Below are positions 37,056-46,213 of a stretch of 59,365 nt of DNA, piece by piece (the first letter of the stretch is position 1; each line of letters opens with the position of its first letter). This DNA comes from Lentimicrobiaceae bacterium (GTDB lineage Bacteria; Bacteroidota; Bacteroidia; Bacteroidales; F082), in assembly GCA_015061335.1 (NCBI GenBank), contig SUWT01000008.1, positions 1-59,365 of the forward strand, in the 5' to 3' direction. The notes beneath the pieces were generated by a model that had not been told where the DNA came from, searched no databases, and was given only the letters and a program-made list of their open reading frames with translations. A program made the translations under genes and the position numbers.

Positions 37056-37088
37056 TTTGATTTTTGATTAATTTGATTTTGATTTTTG
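37056..37088. repeat. Degenerate TTTGATTT tandem repeats
   Basis: Four closely spaced TTTGATT-like units lie in the untranslated leader of the RHS operon (minus strand AATCAAA). They are imperfect and may be low-complexity sequence or a regulator-binding array. Confidence 0.4.
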
Positions 37089-37105
37089 TGATAATAATTA
37101 AATTA

Positions 37106-37113
37106 CAAACATA
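37106..37113 (-). promoter_or_regulatory. Possible -7 box for RHS operon
   Basis: TATGTTTG on the minus strand fits TAnnTTTG, 67 bp before the lipoprotein ATG. A second match (TATTTTTG, 37148-37155) lies further upstream. No clear -33 element, so the true promoter is uncertain. Confidence 0.35.
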
Positions 37114-37266
37114 CTACAACACCTCCTTTTTTGTATATATTTCAATACAAAAATAATATACCAAACATCTTTTGTCAAGAAAAAAATATATAAATGTTTT
37201 TCACATTTTATTGTTAAAACAAGTTAACATCACTATCAAAAAACGATTAAAAAAAATTATTTTATA

Positions 37267-37296
37267 TTGTCAAAATATAAAAAAGTTGTATTTTTG
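37267..37296 (+). promoter_or_regulatory. Complete -33/-7 promoter for pyrBI leader
   Basis: TTG at 37267-37269 and TATTTTTG at 37289-37296 are 19 bp apart, a good Bacteroidota promoter. Transcription should begin around 37300-37303, just before the leader ORF. Confidence 0.7.
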
Positions 37297-37303
37297 CATT
37301 TTG

Positions 37304-37498
37304 ATGGCACAGAATAAAACATTATCAGAAAAGTTCAGAACAGAGGATTTACAAGGAAGTAAATTCAGTTCTGATATTTTTTTTGTTGTTGACGGTTTAA
37401 GAGCCGTCTTTTTTTTGTGTTTTTCGCAAATAAATCATTATTATTTAACTCTAAATCATAAACAACAATGTCTATTTCACTTAAAAACCGTAGTCTGA
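37304..37498 (+). CDS. Possible pyrB leader peptide (PyrL-like role)
   Basis: An open frame of 64 codons starts just after the promoter ([20 protein letters not shown]) and runs through the U-rich tract ([10 protein letters not shown]), the terminator hairpin (LRAVFF) and on to a stop 31 bp inside pyrB. In E. coli, the pyrBI leader peptide has the same arrangement: a ribosome close behind a polymerase paused in U-rich sequence stops terminator formation when UTP is low. There is almost no 5' untranslated region and no Shine-Dalgarno site, so translation would be near-leaderless. No sequence similarity to E. coli PyrL is claimed; only the architecture matches. Real translation is unproven. Confidence 0.45.
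   Translation: MAQNKTLSEKFRTEDLQGSKFSSDIFFVVDGLRAVFFLCFSQINHYYLTLNHKQQCLFHLKTVV
37335..37374 (+). promoter_or_regulatory. Possible pause hairpin in pyrB leader
   Basis: TCAGAAC (37335-37341) and GTTCTGA (37368-37374) are perfectly complementary, 7 bp with a 26-base loop, ending 16 bases before the terminator stem. The E. coli pyrBI leader also has an upstream pause hairpin. Confidence 0.4.
37377..37416 (+). terminator. Attenuator upstream of pyrB
   Basis: A U-rich tract (37377-37390) is followed by GACGGTT and AGCCGTC with a TAAG loop (7 bp, one G-U pair) and eight U at 37409-37416, then about 50 bp to pyrB. This is a strong intrinsic terminator between promoter and gene, so read-through must be controlled. 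Confidence 0.8.
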
Positions 37499-38388
37499 TT
37501 TCCATTTACGACTACACTCCAGAAGAGATATGTCATATTCTTGACATAGCAGAAGATTTTGAGATGAATCGTCTTCAAAATTTATTAAATGGCAGAGTTA
37601 TTGCTTCCTTATTTTTCGAGCCATCGACAAGAACAAGACTCAGTTTTGAGACAGCGATACAATTATTGGGTGGTAATGTAATTGGTTTTAGCAGTACTGC
37701 CGGCACAAGTCTTCAAAAGGGTGAATCATTAAAAGACACCATTATGATGGTTGCCAGTTACGCTGATTTAATCGTTATGCGTAATCCTATCGATGGATCA
37801 GCACGCTATGCTTCAGAAGTTTCAAAAGTACCTATTATCAATGCTGGTGATGGTTCAAATCAACATCCAACACAATGTCTATTAGACTTATATTCAATAA
37901 GAAAGACACAAGGCACACTTGAAAATCTCGAGATCACTATGGTTGGCGATTTAAAATATGGTCGTACAGTTCATAGTCTTGTACAAGCAATGTGCAATTT
38001 CAAAGCAAAATTCAATTTTGTCTCTCCTGTTGAATTAAAAATGCCATCAACAGTAATCCAATACATCAAAAATGCGGGTTTAGAATATCATGAATATACT
38101 GATCTAGAATCTGTCATACCAAATTCTGACATTATCTACATGACAAGAGTACAACGCGAGCGTTTCCCTGATCCTCTAGAATATGAAAAGGTGAAGAATT
38201 CATACGTATTACGTAATGACATGCTTGAGAATTCAAGACCTAACTGTCGTATCCTCCATCCGCTACCACGTGTAAATGAGATACATACAGATGTTGACTC
38301 TAATCCAAAAGCTTATTATTTCCAACAAGCTCAAAACGGATTATACGTACGCCAAGCTTTAATAGCAGCAATACTTGGACTTAAGTAA
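37468..38388 (+). CDS. pyrB: Aspartate carbamoyltransferase catalytic subunit
   Basis: A 306-residue enzyme of pyrimidine synthesis, making N-carbamoyl-aspartate from carbamoyl phosphate and aspartate. The carbamoyl-phosphate loop is [12 protein letters not shown] (STRTR at residues 53-57). [12 protein letters not shown] and the C-terminal HPLPRVNEI motif are intact. It pairs with pyrI 25 bp downstream, so a regulated ATCase holoenzyme (C6R6 in E. coli) is expected. Expression is probably controlled by the attenuator in the 165-bp leader. Confidence 0.97.
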   Translation: MSISLKNRSLISIYDYTPEEICHILDIAEDFEMNRLQNLLNGRVIASLFFEPSTRTRLSFETAIQLLGGNVIGFSSTAGTSLQKGESLKDTIMMVASYADLIVMRNPIDGSARYASEVSKVPIINAGDGSNQHPTQCLLDLYSIRKTQGTLENLEITMVGDLKYGRTVHSLVQAMCNFKAKFNFVSPVELKMPSTVIQYIKNAGLEYHEYTDLESVIPNSDIIYMTRVQRERFPDPLEYEKVKNSYVLRNDMLENSRPNCRILHPLPRVNEIHTDVDSNPKAYYFQQAQNGLYVRQALIAAILGLK

Positions 38389-38413
38389 ATTTTTAATTTT
38401 AAAGACTTGAATC

Positions 38414-38878
38414 ATGGATAAAAGAAAAGAACTTATAGTATCAGCCATAGAAAACGGAACAGTAATAGATCATATTCCTGCAAATAAGGTTTTTGAAGTA
38501 ATTAAGATATTAGATCTTGAACATTCAAAGAATTCCGTTTATTTCGGAACAAATCTAGATAGCAAAAAATTTGGCAAAAAAGGCATTATCAAGATCAGCG
38601 ATAAATATTTTGCCCCTGAAGACATCAACAAAATTGCATTGGTAGCTCCTTCTGCAACTCTCATTGAAATCAAAGAGTTTGAAGTAACTAACAAACATAG
38701 TATAGAAATACCTGAAAAAATCGATACTATCGTAAAATGTTTCAATCCTAACTGTGTTACAAATAAGGAAAACGTCCCTACAAAATTCAACGTTCTGAAA
38801 GACGAAGATGGCAAAGTAAAACTAAAATGCCACTATTGCGAAAAATACACAAAACAAGATAACATAGAGTTTATATAA
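38414..38878 (+). CDS. pyrI: Aspartate carbamoyltransferase regulatory subunit
   Basis: A 154-residue regulatory chain. The N-terminal nucleotide-binding part has ENGTVIDHIPANKVFEVIKI. The C-terminal zinc domain has four cysteines in CFNPNC and CHYCEK. In E. coli, the subunit binds ATP, CTP and UTP and gives allosteric control of PyrB. It is co-transcribed with pyrB and followed by a strong terminator. Confidence 0.96.
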   Translation: MDKRKELIVSAIENGTVIDHIPANKVFEVIKILDLEHSKNSVYFGTNLDSKKFGKKGIIKISDKYFAPEDINKIALVAPSATLIEIKEFEVTNKHSIEIPEKIDTIVKCFNPNCVTNKENVPTKFNVLKDEDGKVKLKCHYCEKYTKQDNIEFI

Positions 38879-38885
38879 TAAGTTT

Positions 38886-38915
38886 GAGACGTCACAATGT
38901 GGCGTCTCTCCTTTT
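38886..38915 (+). terminator. Terminator of pyrBI
   Basis: GAGACGTCAC and GTGGCGTCTC form a 10-bp stem (one T-G pair) with an AAT loop, followed by TCCTTTT. It lies between the convergent pyrI and caspase-like genes. Confidence 0.85.
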
Positions 38916-38918
38916 ATA

Positions 38919-40331
38919 TCAGAATTCTATCTCTTTCCATTTATCTTTCATGCTGGCAGAATAAATAATAGTCGGAGTCTGCATTGACTTATATTCCGAC
39001 AATGAGTATGTTTTCACCTTGCTTTGGACTTCATAGAAGAGATTTCCCAACTTTATATTGTATGGATTATTTTGAATTTCATTAAGAAGAAAATAGGTAA
39101 AAAGTCCGTGTTTCTTCTCATCATATAAAAATGCCGTCTCATCATTCTGAGCTGCCAGACACAAAACCACATTACCATTAACTAATTGATTGTTAGAACG
39201 TATCGAAATCTTCGAATTATCCTGTCTATTCTTTTCCTTATCAAACTTATTATAATAAACAAAACCTGCGTCAACAAAAATAACAGCAGAATGAATTGGC
39301 ATTGCTCCTAAATTATCGAGAAGCAAATCAACACCAAAACATGTTTTAATTTTATCAAAAGTGCCATCGACGGGTACAAAATACGATTTATTATTTCTGT
39401 TAGATGACATTCCATGCCCCGTATAATAGAATAAGATTTTGGTTTTATCTCCATATCTCTTCGCAATACCAGACAGCCATTTCATCGTCATTTCGAAATC
39501 GTTCAAACTTGCATTCTGAATATATCTGATATTCTTTTTAGGAACTCCAAAGGTCTTGACGCAATAATTTTTAAATATTTCCGCATCATTTTTTGCATAT
39601 CTCACTTTAGATTCATAACGATAATGCTCATTGGCAATAATCACCACCCAGGTGTTAGAATTTACAGAATCTAATATGGGAATATCTTGTTCAATATTCG
39701 TAAGACGTCCATCTTCAGCAGTATTTCTTGTCCTTTTCCCTATAATATAAATAGGTGTAAGAAGATAAGGCACGCCCATATACATAGAATCCAATATAGC
39801 TTTATTAATATATGTATATGATTTACCTTCGGGTAATGAGAAAAGAACACGAGCAAGACCTAATGTATCGTTATTTATAAAAAATTCCGGATTAAGATCT
39901 ATACTGGACCATGATTTAATGAAATTATCCGATTCATTTAATGGAACCTTTAAATTAATATCACCAAATACAGCTTCTTTTAAAAGCATTGTTTCTTGTT
40001 TCTCATCATAAGATCTGATGGAGAAATTAAGTACGAATGTCTTTGATATTTCTTGAAGATATTTATCTTTAGCCTCTTCTTCGAGAATTTTTATCATCTC
40101 ATTGCGTCTGGATTCATTGACTCTTTTATTATAATTGGCATTAGATTCTCCAATATCCTTTTTTTGCCATTTATCCAACTCATTTTCCACATAAGCTTTA
40201 ACAAAAAGACGGTAACCTGATTCTGGACGTACCATTCTAACAGGCTTAGACTTTGTAAGAGCAATATTTTGTCCTAAAGCAACAGGACATGTAAAAAAAC
40301 ATAACAATATAATTATAAATATTTTACTCAT
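38919..40331 (-). CDS. Exported caspase-fold protein lacking the catalytic cysteine
   Basis: A 470-residue protein with a signal peptide (ending VALGQ). Residues about 225-465 form a caspase/C14-like domain: WVVIIANEHYRYE, LFYYTGHGMSS with the catalytic-type His306, and the substrate-side strand AAQNDETAFLYDEKKHGLFT. The usual DACFSG active-site motif reads VDAGFVYY, with Gly356 (codon GGT) where Cys is expected. The protein is therefore probably a pseudo-peptidase, unless this is a sequencing error. It begins 1 bp after the SUMF1-like gene and is the last gene of a three-gene run with DUF3467. Caspase-SUMF1 pairs are known elsewhere in bacteria; the function here is unknown. Confidence 0.85.
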   Translation of the reverse strand: MSKIFIIILLCFFTCPVALGQNIALTKSKPVRMVRPESGYRLFVKAYVENELDKWQKKDIGESNANYNKRVNESRRNEMIKILEEEAKDKYLQEISKTFVLNFSIRSYDEKQETMLLKEAVFGDINLKVPLNESDNFIKSWSSIDLNPEFFINNDTLGLARVLFSLPEGKSYTYINKAILDSMYMGVPYLLTPIYIIGKRTRNTAEDGRLTNIEQDIPILDSVNSNTWVVIIANEHYRYESKVRYAKNDAEIFKNYCVKTFGVPKKNIRYIQNASLNDFEMTMKWLSGIAKRYGDKTKILFYYTGHGMSSNRNNKSYFVPVDGTFDKIKTCFGVDLLLDNLGAMPIHSAVIFVDAGFVYYNKFDKEKNRQDNSKISIRSNNQLVNGNVVLCLAAQNDETAFLYDEKKHGLFTYFLLNEIQNNPYNIKLGNLFYEVQSKVKTYSLSEYKSMQTPTIIYSASMKDKWKEIEF

Positions 40332-40332
40332 A

Positions 40333-41433
40333 TCACAAAGCCAATCTAAAGCCTAAATTAAATCTTCGGGTATTAGGCGTTGCATTAAATCTTAAATGAA
40401 CAGAACATTTATTTTCTTGGTCATGCCAACTTCCTCCTCTAAACACATATAGATGTCCTTCAGAGCTACCGCTAGGATTCATCTGTGATCCGCCTAAATA
40501 ATCGCCATAAATATCGTTGCACCATTCCGAAACATTACCACTCATATCATAAAGACCGAGTTCATTAGGTGTTTTTAAGCCAACAACTTGAGTACCTTCA
40601 TCATAACTATTTTGAAAATACCATGCTACTTCATCTAATTCATCGCTTCCTGAATATAGGTAACCGTTATTATCCTCACCACCCGAGGCTGCATATTCCC
40701 ATTCCGCTTCTGTCGGAAGTCTGAAATTCTCTCCTGTTTTTTGCTTGAGCCAGGAGCAGAACGCTAAAGCATCGTTATAACTAATATGTATAACAGGCAG
40801 ATCGTAGTCAGTTTCATCAAGCGGATGACCTTTTGTATCACATTTCCAATTGACGTTTTTCGATAATTCCCAGTAGCCTCTACCCCACAGATAGCTGCCA
40901 CCATATTTATCGGCATCTGTTTTGTATGCTGTAGCATCAATGAATTTTTTAAACAGTTCTACCGAAACCTCATATTTTGCCATATAAAAATCAGAGAGTG
41001 TAACATCGTGAGCCGGTGACATATCTGTAGCGTGTTCAGAATGCTGTCCCATTTCGAATGTACCTCCATTTATTTTTACCATTTCAAGGAGATAACCATC
41101 TATGTCGAAAGTTTTCTTTGACTCTTTAACTTTTATTTTAAAGGAAACCTGATTGGAATAAATCATATCACGTTCGGCAAAGACATGCCAGACAGCGGTT
41201 TTATTACCTGGCATGACATTTGAGCCGACGTCTCCGCTAATATTTTGGAGTGGCAGACCAAAGGTTTTTCCACCATCGATAGAGCAATAAATATCAATAT
41301 CAGCGATAGCATCTAGGGTATAATTTATCACAATATTACTACCTTCCACTCTAAAGTCAGCATTTGTTACATTCTGACAATGAGCGGATAAGACAAAAAG
41401 AAGAGGTAATAACAAGCAATAAATACACTTCAT
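40333..41433 (-). CDS. Exported SUMF1/FGE-like protein
   Basis: A 366-residue exported protein: signal peptide ending SAHCQ, a beta-sandwich-like N-terminal part (about 25-105), then a SUMF1 domain (about 110-366) with MVKINGGTFEMGQ, PAHDVTLSDFYMAKYEVS, FRLPTEAEWEYAASGG, GLYDMSGNVSEWCNDIYG and FRGGSWHDQENKCS. Of the redox cysteine pair in true formylglycine-generating enzymes, one is present (Cys343) but the position five residues before is Asp338. It is thus unlikely to be a sulfatase activator and more like GldJ/GldK-type structural proteins. It lies 5 bp after DUF3467 and 1 bp before the caspase-like gene. Confidence 0.85.
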   Translation of the reverse strand: MKCIYCLLLPLLFVLSAHCQNVTNADFRVEGSNIVINYTLDAIADIDIYCSIDGGKTFGLPLQNISGDVGSNVMPGNKTAVWHVFAERDMIYSNQVSFKIKVKESKKTFDIDGYLLEMVKINGGTFEMGQHSEHATDMSPAHDVTLSDFYMAKYEVSVELFKKFIDATAYKTDADKYGGSYLWGRGYWELSKNVNWKCDTKGHPLDETDYDLPVIHISYNDALAFCSWLKQKTGENFRLPTEAEWEYAASGGEDNNGYLYSGSDELDEVAWYFQNSYDEGTQVVGLKTPNELGLYDMSGNVSEWCNDIYGDYLGGSQMNPSGSSEGHLYVFRGGSWHDQENKCSVHLRFNATPNTRRFNLGFRLAL

Positions 41434-41438
41434 AAATA

Positions 41439-41753
41439 TTATGCTTGAGCGGCTGGTCCACCCATTGTGAAAGGAGGCATTTTTTCATTTACATCCTTGA
41501 TAGTACCATGAGTAGATTCGTATTTACTGATATTATCTGCCAAAGCCTTATATAATCTTTTAGCATTTTGAGGTGTCAATATTATTCTTGACTTAACCTT
41601 AGCTTTAGGTGAAGCCGGCATTAATTTAATAAAATCGATAATAAATTCTGTTGAAGAATGAGCTATAACAGCGAGATTTGAATAGATACCTTCTGCGATT
41701 TCATCGGTCAATTCGATGTTCAATTGATTTTTGTTATTGTTATTATTATCCAT
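41439..41753 (-). CDS. DUF3467 family protein
   Basis: A 104-residue cytoplasmic protein from the ATG at 41753 (MDNNNNNKNQLNIELTDEIA); an upstream in-frame start at 41840 would read through the rpoC terminator and promoter. It contains the DUF3467 signature: SNLAVIAHSSTEFIIDFIKL, MPASPKAKVKSRIILTPQNA and LADNISKYE. The family occurs after rpoC in many Bacteroidota; its function is unknown. It is the first gene of the run with the SUMF1-like and caspase-like genes. Confidence 0.85.
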   Translation of the reverse strand: MDNNNNNKNQLNIELTDEIAEGIYSNLAVIAHSSTEFIIDFIKLMPASPKAKVKSRIILTPQNAKRLYKALADNISKYESTHGTIKDVNEKMPPFTMGGPAAQA

Positions 41754-41775
41754 AATAATAAGATTAAATTTTTGA

Positions 41776-41783
41776 CAAAGATA
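41776..41783 (-). promoter_or_regulatory. -7 box for DUF3467 run
   Basis: TATCTTTG on the minus strand fits TAnnTTTG, 22 bp before the DUF3467 ATG and just after the rpoC terminator. Confidence 0.65.
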
Positions 41784-41798
41784 GTGTTTTTTTTCAAA

Positions 41799-41828
41799 TA
41801 AAAAAAGGTTGGCAAAAAAGCCAACCTT
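41799..41828 (-). terminator. Terminator of the rpoBC operon
   Basis: The transcript has AAGGTTGGC and GCCAACCTT as a perfect 9-bp stem with a six-U loop, followed by a U run. It ends the ribosomal protein/RNA polymerase operon. Confidence 0.9.
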
Positions 41829-41851
41829 ATATAATGACACTAAATTACTTT

Positions 41852-44800
41852 TTATTTCATTGTAATTTCAGAATCAACATTTATTATTGGTTCATAATCA
41901 TCACGTGAGCCTACGATCAAGTCATCATACTCGCGCAAACCAGTTCCTGCTGGAATTTTATGACCAACGATAACATTTTCTTTCATACCTTCGAGGGTAT
42001 CTGATTTGGCGTTGATAGCTGCCAATGTCAAGACCTTTGTTGTCTCTTGGAAAGATGCAGCAGAGATAAAGCTTTCTGTTTGAAGGGCTGCTCTTGTAAT
42101 ACCTTGCAGCACTTGGTGAGCTGTTGCAGGTTTAGCGTCACGAGCTTCAACGAGTTGTTTATCTTTACGTTTCAACAATGAATTCTCATCGCGAAGTTTT
42201 CTTACAGAAATCATCTGACCTTCAACGAGATTTTCTGAGTCTCCACGGTTAGTAACTATAACTTTACCAAATATTTCGTCGTTATATTCTTGGAAGGTAA
42301 GTTTATTAACGAGTTCACCTTCGAGGAAGCGTGTATCGCCTGGGTCGTCTATCTCAACCTTACGCATCATTTGACGCACTATAACTTCAAAATGTTTTCC
42401 GTTAATGGTAACACCTTGGGAGCGATAAACTTCCTGAATTTCATTAACGATAAATTCCTGAACTTTCATAGGACCTTCGATAGCGAGGATATTAGCCGGA
42501 GTGATTGCACCGTCGGATAATGGTTGACCTGCTTTCATGAAGTCATTTTCTTGAGCAAGAATCTGTTTTGAAGTTGGGATGAGATAACTCTTTTGTTCAC
42601 CTGTTTTAGAAGTGATAACGACTTTACGATTACCGCGAACGAGTTTCTTTTCGAATGAAACGACGCCATCTATTTCTGATACGACAGCAGGTTCTGATGA
42701 GTTACGAGCTTCGAACAACTCAGTAACACGAGGGAGACCACCAGTGATGTCACCCAATTTACCTGTAGCGCGAGGTATTTTAACGAGCATATCACCAGCC
42801 TTGATTTTAGCTCCATCTTCAACCATAATATGAGCACCAACAGGCAAGTCGTATGACTTAATAACTTCCTTATTGGAGTCTAAGATAGAGATTGAAGGGT
42901 TCTTTGAATACTTACGGCCTTCGATAATAACGCGTTCGTTATAACCTGTTTGTTCATCAGATTCATTACGGAAAGTAACACCTTCGACTATATTTTCATA
43001 TTTTACTTTACCTTGATATTCAGAGAGTATCAATGCGTTATATGGATCCCATTCGCAGATAAGGTCACCAGGGTTAACCTCTGTATTTGGTTGGATATAG
43101 AGTTTTGAACCGTAGCGGATATTTGCTGTTGTAAGAGCGACACCAGTCTTCTTATCGATGATTTTCATCTCTGCAGAACGACCTACGACAACTTGATATC
43201 TTCTCAATTCTTTTTCGACTTTCTTACCAGCATCGTTAGTTTCTGTTGTTGTCTCAACATAGTCAACGACTCTGAGTTCATCGATTTCGAGGATACCATT
43301 GTATTTAGCTCTAATTGAGGAATCATCAGATGTTGTTGAAGCAGTACCTCCTTGGTGGAATGTACGCAATGTCAACTGAGTACCAGGTTCACCGATTGAT
43401 TGAGCAGCGATAACACCCACGGCTTCTCCTCTTTGTACCAATTTACCTGATGAGAGGTTACGTCCATAGCAGTTAGCACACACACCACGTTTAGATTCAC
43501 ATGTCAATACGGAACGTATCTCGACGCTTTCTATCGGGGATTCTGTAATCTTTCTTGCTATATCTTCTGAAATTTCTTCTCCACCATTGATAATCAACTC
43601 ACCTGTTTGTGGATGGAATATATCATGAAGAGCAACACGGCCCAAAATTCTATCATAGAGAGACTCAATAATTTCATCACCTCTACGAAGAGCACTTATT
43701 GTCAAGCCACGGAGAGTACCACAGTCTTTTTCTGTAATAATAACATCGTGAGCAACGTCAACGAGACGACGTGTAAGATAACCGGCGTCAGCGGTTTTAA
43801 GAGCGGTATCGGCAAGACCTTTACGAGCACCGTGTGTTGAGATAAAGTATTCAAGAACTGACAATCCTTCTTTAAAGTTTGACAAGATCGGGTTTTCGAT
43901 GATTTCTGCACCACCTGCTGTAGAAGATTTCTGTGGTTTTGCCATAAGACCTCTCATACCACAAAGCTGACGGATCTGTTCTTTTGAACCACGAGCTCCT
44001 GAATCCAGCATCATATATACAGGGTTGAAGCCTTGGTCGTCTTTAGGAAGAAGACTCATAACTTCTTCAGTCAATTTTGTAACAACATGACCCCAGATAT
44101 CGATAATCTTGTTATAACGTTCATTGGCTGTGATGAAACCCATATTATATTCTTCACGTATAGCGGCAACTTCTTCGTTAGCTTCATGAATTAATTCCTC
44201 TTTTACTGTAGGAACCAGAACATTACCCAAGTTAAAGGACAGACCGCCTCTGAAAGCCATTTCGTAACCCATATTCTTGATAGCATCCAAGAATTTCGTT
44301 GTTGTAGCGGTACCGAGTAATTTTACCATAGTACCTATAATATCACGTAATGCTTTCTTATTCAACAATTTATTGATAAATCCAAATTCTTTTGGCACAA
44401 CTTCGTTGAAGAGAACACGTCCAACTGTAGTTTCGATTTTCTCGTTAACGATACTTCCATCTTCCTTACGGACATCAGCGCGTACGTAAATGATGGCATG
44501 CATATCAACTTTTTTCTCGTTATAAGCTATGATGACCTCTTCTGGTGAATAGAATGATTTACCTTCACCTTTTACAGGATGTTCAGGGGTACTCTTACGA
44601 GGTTTTGTGATATAATAGAGACCCAATACCATGTCTTGAGAAGGCACGGTGATAGGAGCGCCATTAGCAGGATTTAAGATATTATGAGAAGCAAGCATTA
44701 ATATTTGAGCTTCTAATACAGCGGCATTACCGAGTGGCAAGTGAACAGCCATTTGGTCACCATCGAAGTCAGCGTTGAAAGCGGTACATACCAATGGGTG

Positions 44801-46186
44801 CAAGCGGATTGCCTTACCTTCTACGAGTTTAGGTTGGAATGCTTGGATACCGAGACGGTGCAATGTAGGGGCACGGTTCAGTAATATTGGATGTCCTTTC
44901 AAAACATTTTCGAGAATATCCCATACAACAGGATCTTTACGGTCAACTATTTTCTTAGCAGACTTAACTGTCTTAACGATACCACGTTCTATCAATTTAC
45001 GGATAATAAATGGTTTGTAGAGTTCCGCTGCCATATCTTTTGGAAGACCGCATTCATGCATATCGAGTTCCGGACCAACCACGATAACGGAACGACCTGA
45101 ATAGTCAACACGCTTACCAAGTAAGTTTTGACGGAAACGACCTTGTTTACCTTTCAAGCTATCGCTCAATGATTTAAGAGGTCTATTAGAATCTGTCTTA
45201 ACGGCACTTGATTTACGTGAGTTATCTAATAAAGAGTCAACAGCTTCCTGTAGCATACGTTTTTCATTACGCATAATTACATCAGGAGCTTTGATCTCGA
45301 TAAGACGTTTAAGACGATTGTTACGTATGATAACGCGACGATATAAATCGTTCAAGTCTGATGTAGCGAAACGTCCGCCATCGAGAGGCACCAATGGTCT
45401 CAACTCTGGTGGGATAACAGGGATGACTTTCAAGATCATCCATTCAGGACGATTTTCTATACGTTTTTGAGCGTCACGGAATGATTCAAATACCTGAAGA
45501 CGTTTCAAGGCATCCTGTTTACGTTGCTGTGCTTTTTCATTACTTGCTTCATCACGAAGTTTGTATGACATCTGGTCTAAATCTAGACGGGACAACAAAT
45601 CGTAAATAGCCTCAGCACCCATCTTAGCGATGAATTTATTTGGGTCATCTTCCGGCAGATATTGATTTTCAACTGGAATTGATTCCATGATATCGAGGTA
45701 TTCTTCCTCAGTAAGGAAGTCGTATGGTTTTATGCCATCTTGTTCCTTGATACCTGGTTGAATAACCACATAACGTTCATAGTATATGATGCTATCGAGT
45801 TGTTTGGTCTTAAGGCCTAACAAAGCACCAATTTTATTAGGAAGAGAACGGAAGTACCAGATATGAGCTACAGGAACGACCAGCTTGATGTGACCTGTAC
45901 GCTCGCGTCTGACTTTCTTCTCTGTAATTTCAACACCGCAACGATCGCAAACGATATTTTTGTAACGGATACGTTTATATTTTCCGCAATGACACTCCCA
46001 GTCTTTTACAGGACCGAAGATTCTTTCGCAGAACAAACCGTCACGTTCTGGTTTGTATGTACGATAGTTTATTGTCTCTGGTTTTAAAACCTCACCGAAA
46101 GAACGTTTTTCAATAGATTCAGGTGAAGCAAGACTAATTGTAATCTTGGAAAAATTGCTATTTAATGTGTTCTTACTTAAAGCCAT
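41852..46186 (-). CDS. rpoC: RNA polymerase beta-prime subunit
   Basis: A 1444-residue catalytic subunit. An N-terminal zinc site ([20 protein letters not shown]) is followed by the active-site [14 protein letters not shown] with the three aspartates that bind Mg. The bridge helix/trigger loop region and a second cysteine cluster ([20 protein letters not shown]) are present. It follows rpoB with a 27-bp gap and ends at a strong terminator. Length is typical for Bacteroidota. Confidence 0.98.
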   Translation of the reverse strand: MALSKNTLNSNFSKITISLASPESIEKRSFGEVLKPETINYRTYKPERDGLFCERIFGPVKDWECHCGKYKRIRYKNIVCDRCGVEITEKKVRRERTGHIKLVVPVAHIWYFRSLPNKIGALLGLKTKQLDSIIYYERYVVIQPGIKEQDGIKPYDFLTEEEYLDIMESIPVENQYLPEDDPNKFIAKMGAEAIYDLLSRLDLDQMSYKLRDEASNEKAQQRKQDALKRLQVFESFRDAQKRIENRPEWMILKVIPVIPPELRPLVPLDGGRFATSDLNDLYRRVIIRNNRLKRLIEIKAPDVIMRNEKRMLQEAVDSLLDNSRKSSAVKTDSNRPLKSLSDSLKGKQGRFRQNLLGKRVDYSGRSVIVVGPELDMHECGLPKDMAAELYKPFIIRKLIERGIVKTVKSAKKIVDRKDPVVWDILENVLKGHPILLNRAPTLHRLGIQAFQPKLVEGKAIRLHPLVCTAFNADFDGDQMAVHLPLGNAAVLEAQILMLASHNILNPANGAPITVPSQDMVLGLYYITKPRKSTPEHPVKGEGKSFYSPEEVIIAYNEKKVDMHAIIYVRADVRKEDGSIVNEKIETTVGRVLFNEVVPKEFGFINKLLNKKALRDIIGTMVKLLGTATTTKFLDAIKNMGYEMAFRGGLSFNLGNVLVPTVKEELIHEANEEVAAIREEYNMGFITANERYNKIIDIWGHVVTKLTEEVMSLLPKDDQGFNPVYMMLDSGARGSKEQIRQLCGMRGLMAKPQKSSTAGGAEIIENPILSNFKEGLSVLEYFISTHGARKGLADTALKTADAGYLTRRLVDVAHDVIITEKDCGTLRGLTISALRRGDEIIESLYDRILGRVALHDIFHPQTGELIINGGEEISEDIARKITESPIESVEIRSVLTCESKRGVCANCYGRNLSSGKLVQRGEAVGVIAAQSIGEPGTQLTLRTFHQGGTASTTSDDSSIRAKYNGILEIDELRVVDYVETTTETNDAGKKVEKELRRYQVVVGRSAEMKIIDKKTGVALTTANIRYGSKLYIQPNTEVNPGDLICEWDPYNALILSEYQGKVKYENIVEGVTFRNESDEQTGYNERVIIEGRKYSKNPSISILDSNKEVIKSYDLPVGAHIMVEDGAKIKAGDMLVKIPRATGKLGDITGGLPRVTELFEARNSSEPAVVSEIDGVVSFEKKLVRGNRKVVITSKTGEQKSYLIPTSKQILAQENDFMKAGQPLSDGAITPANILAIEGPMKVQEFIVNEIQEVYRSQGVTINGKHFEVIVRQMMRKVEIDDPGDTRFLEGELVNKLTFQEYNDEIFGKVIVTNRGDSENLVEGQMISVRKLRDENSLLKRKDKQLVEARDAKPATAHQVLQGITRAALQTESFISAASFQETTKVLTLAAINAKSDTLEGMKENVIVGHKIPAGTGLREYDDLIVGSRDDYEPIINVDSEITMK

Positions 46187-46213
46187 ATATAGGTTAAAAT
46201 ATTATAGAACTTA

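Noticed and set aside
37039..37467. PyrR-binding attenuator
   Set aside because: The classical PyrR anti-antiterminator loop consensus is not apparent and no pyrR is in the window; the leader better fits the E. coli pyrBI design.
41754..41840. 29-residue N-terminal extension of the DUF3467 gene
   Set aside because: The region holds the rpoC terminator and the -7 box, so it is not coding.
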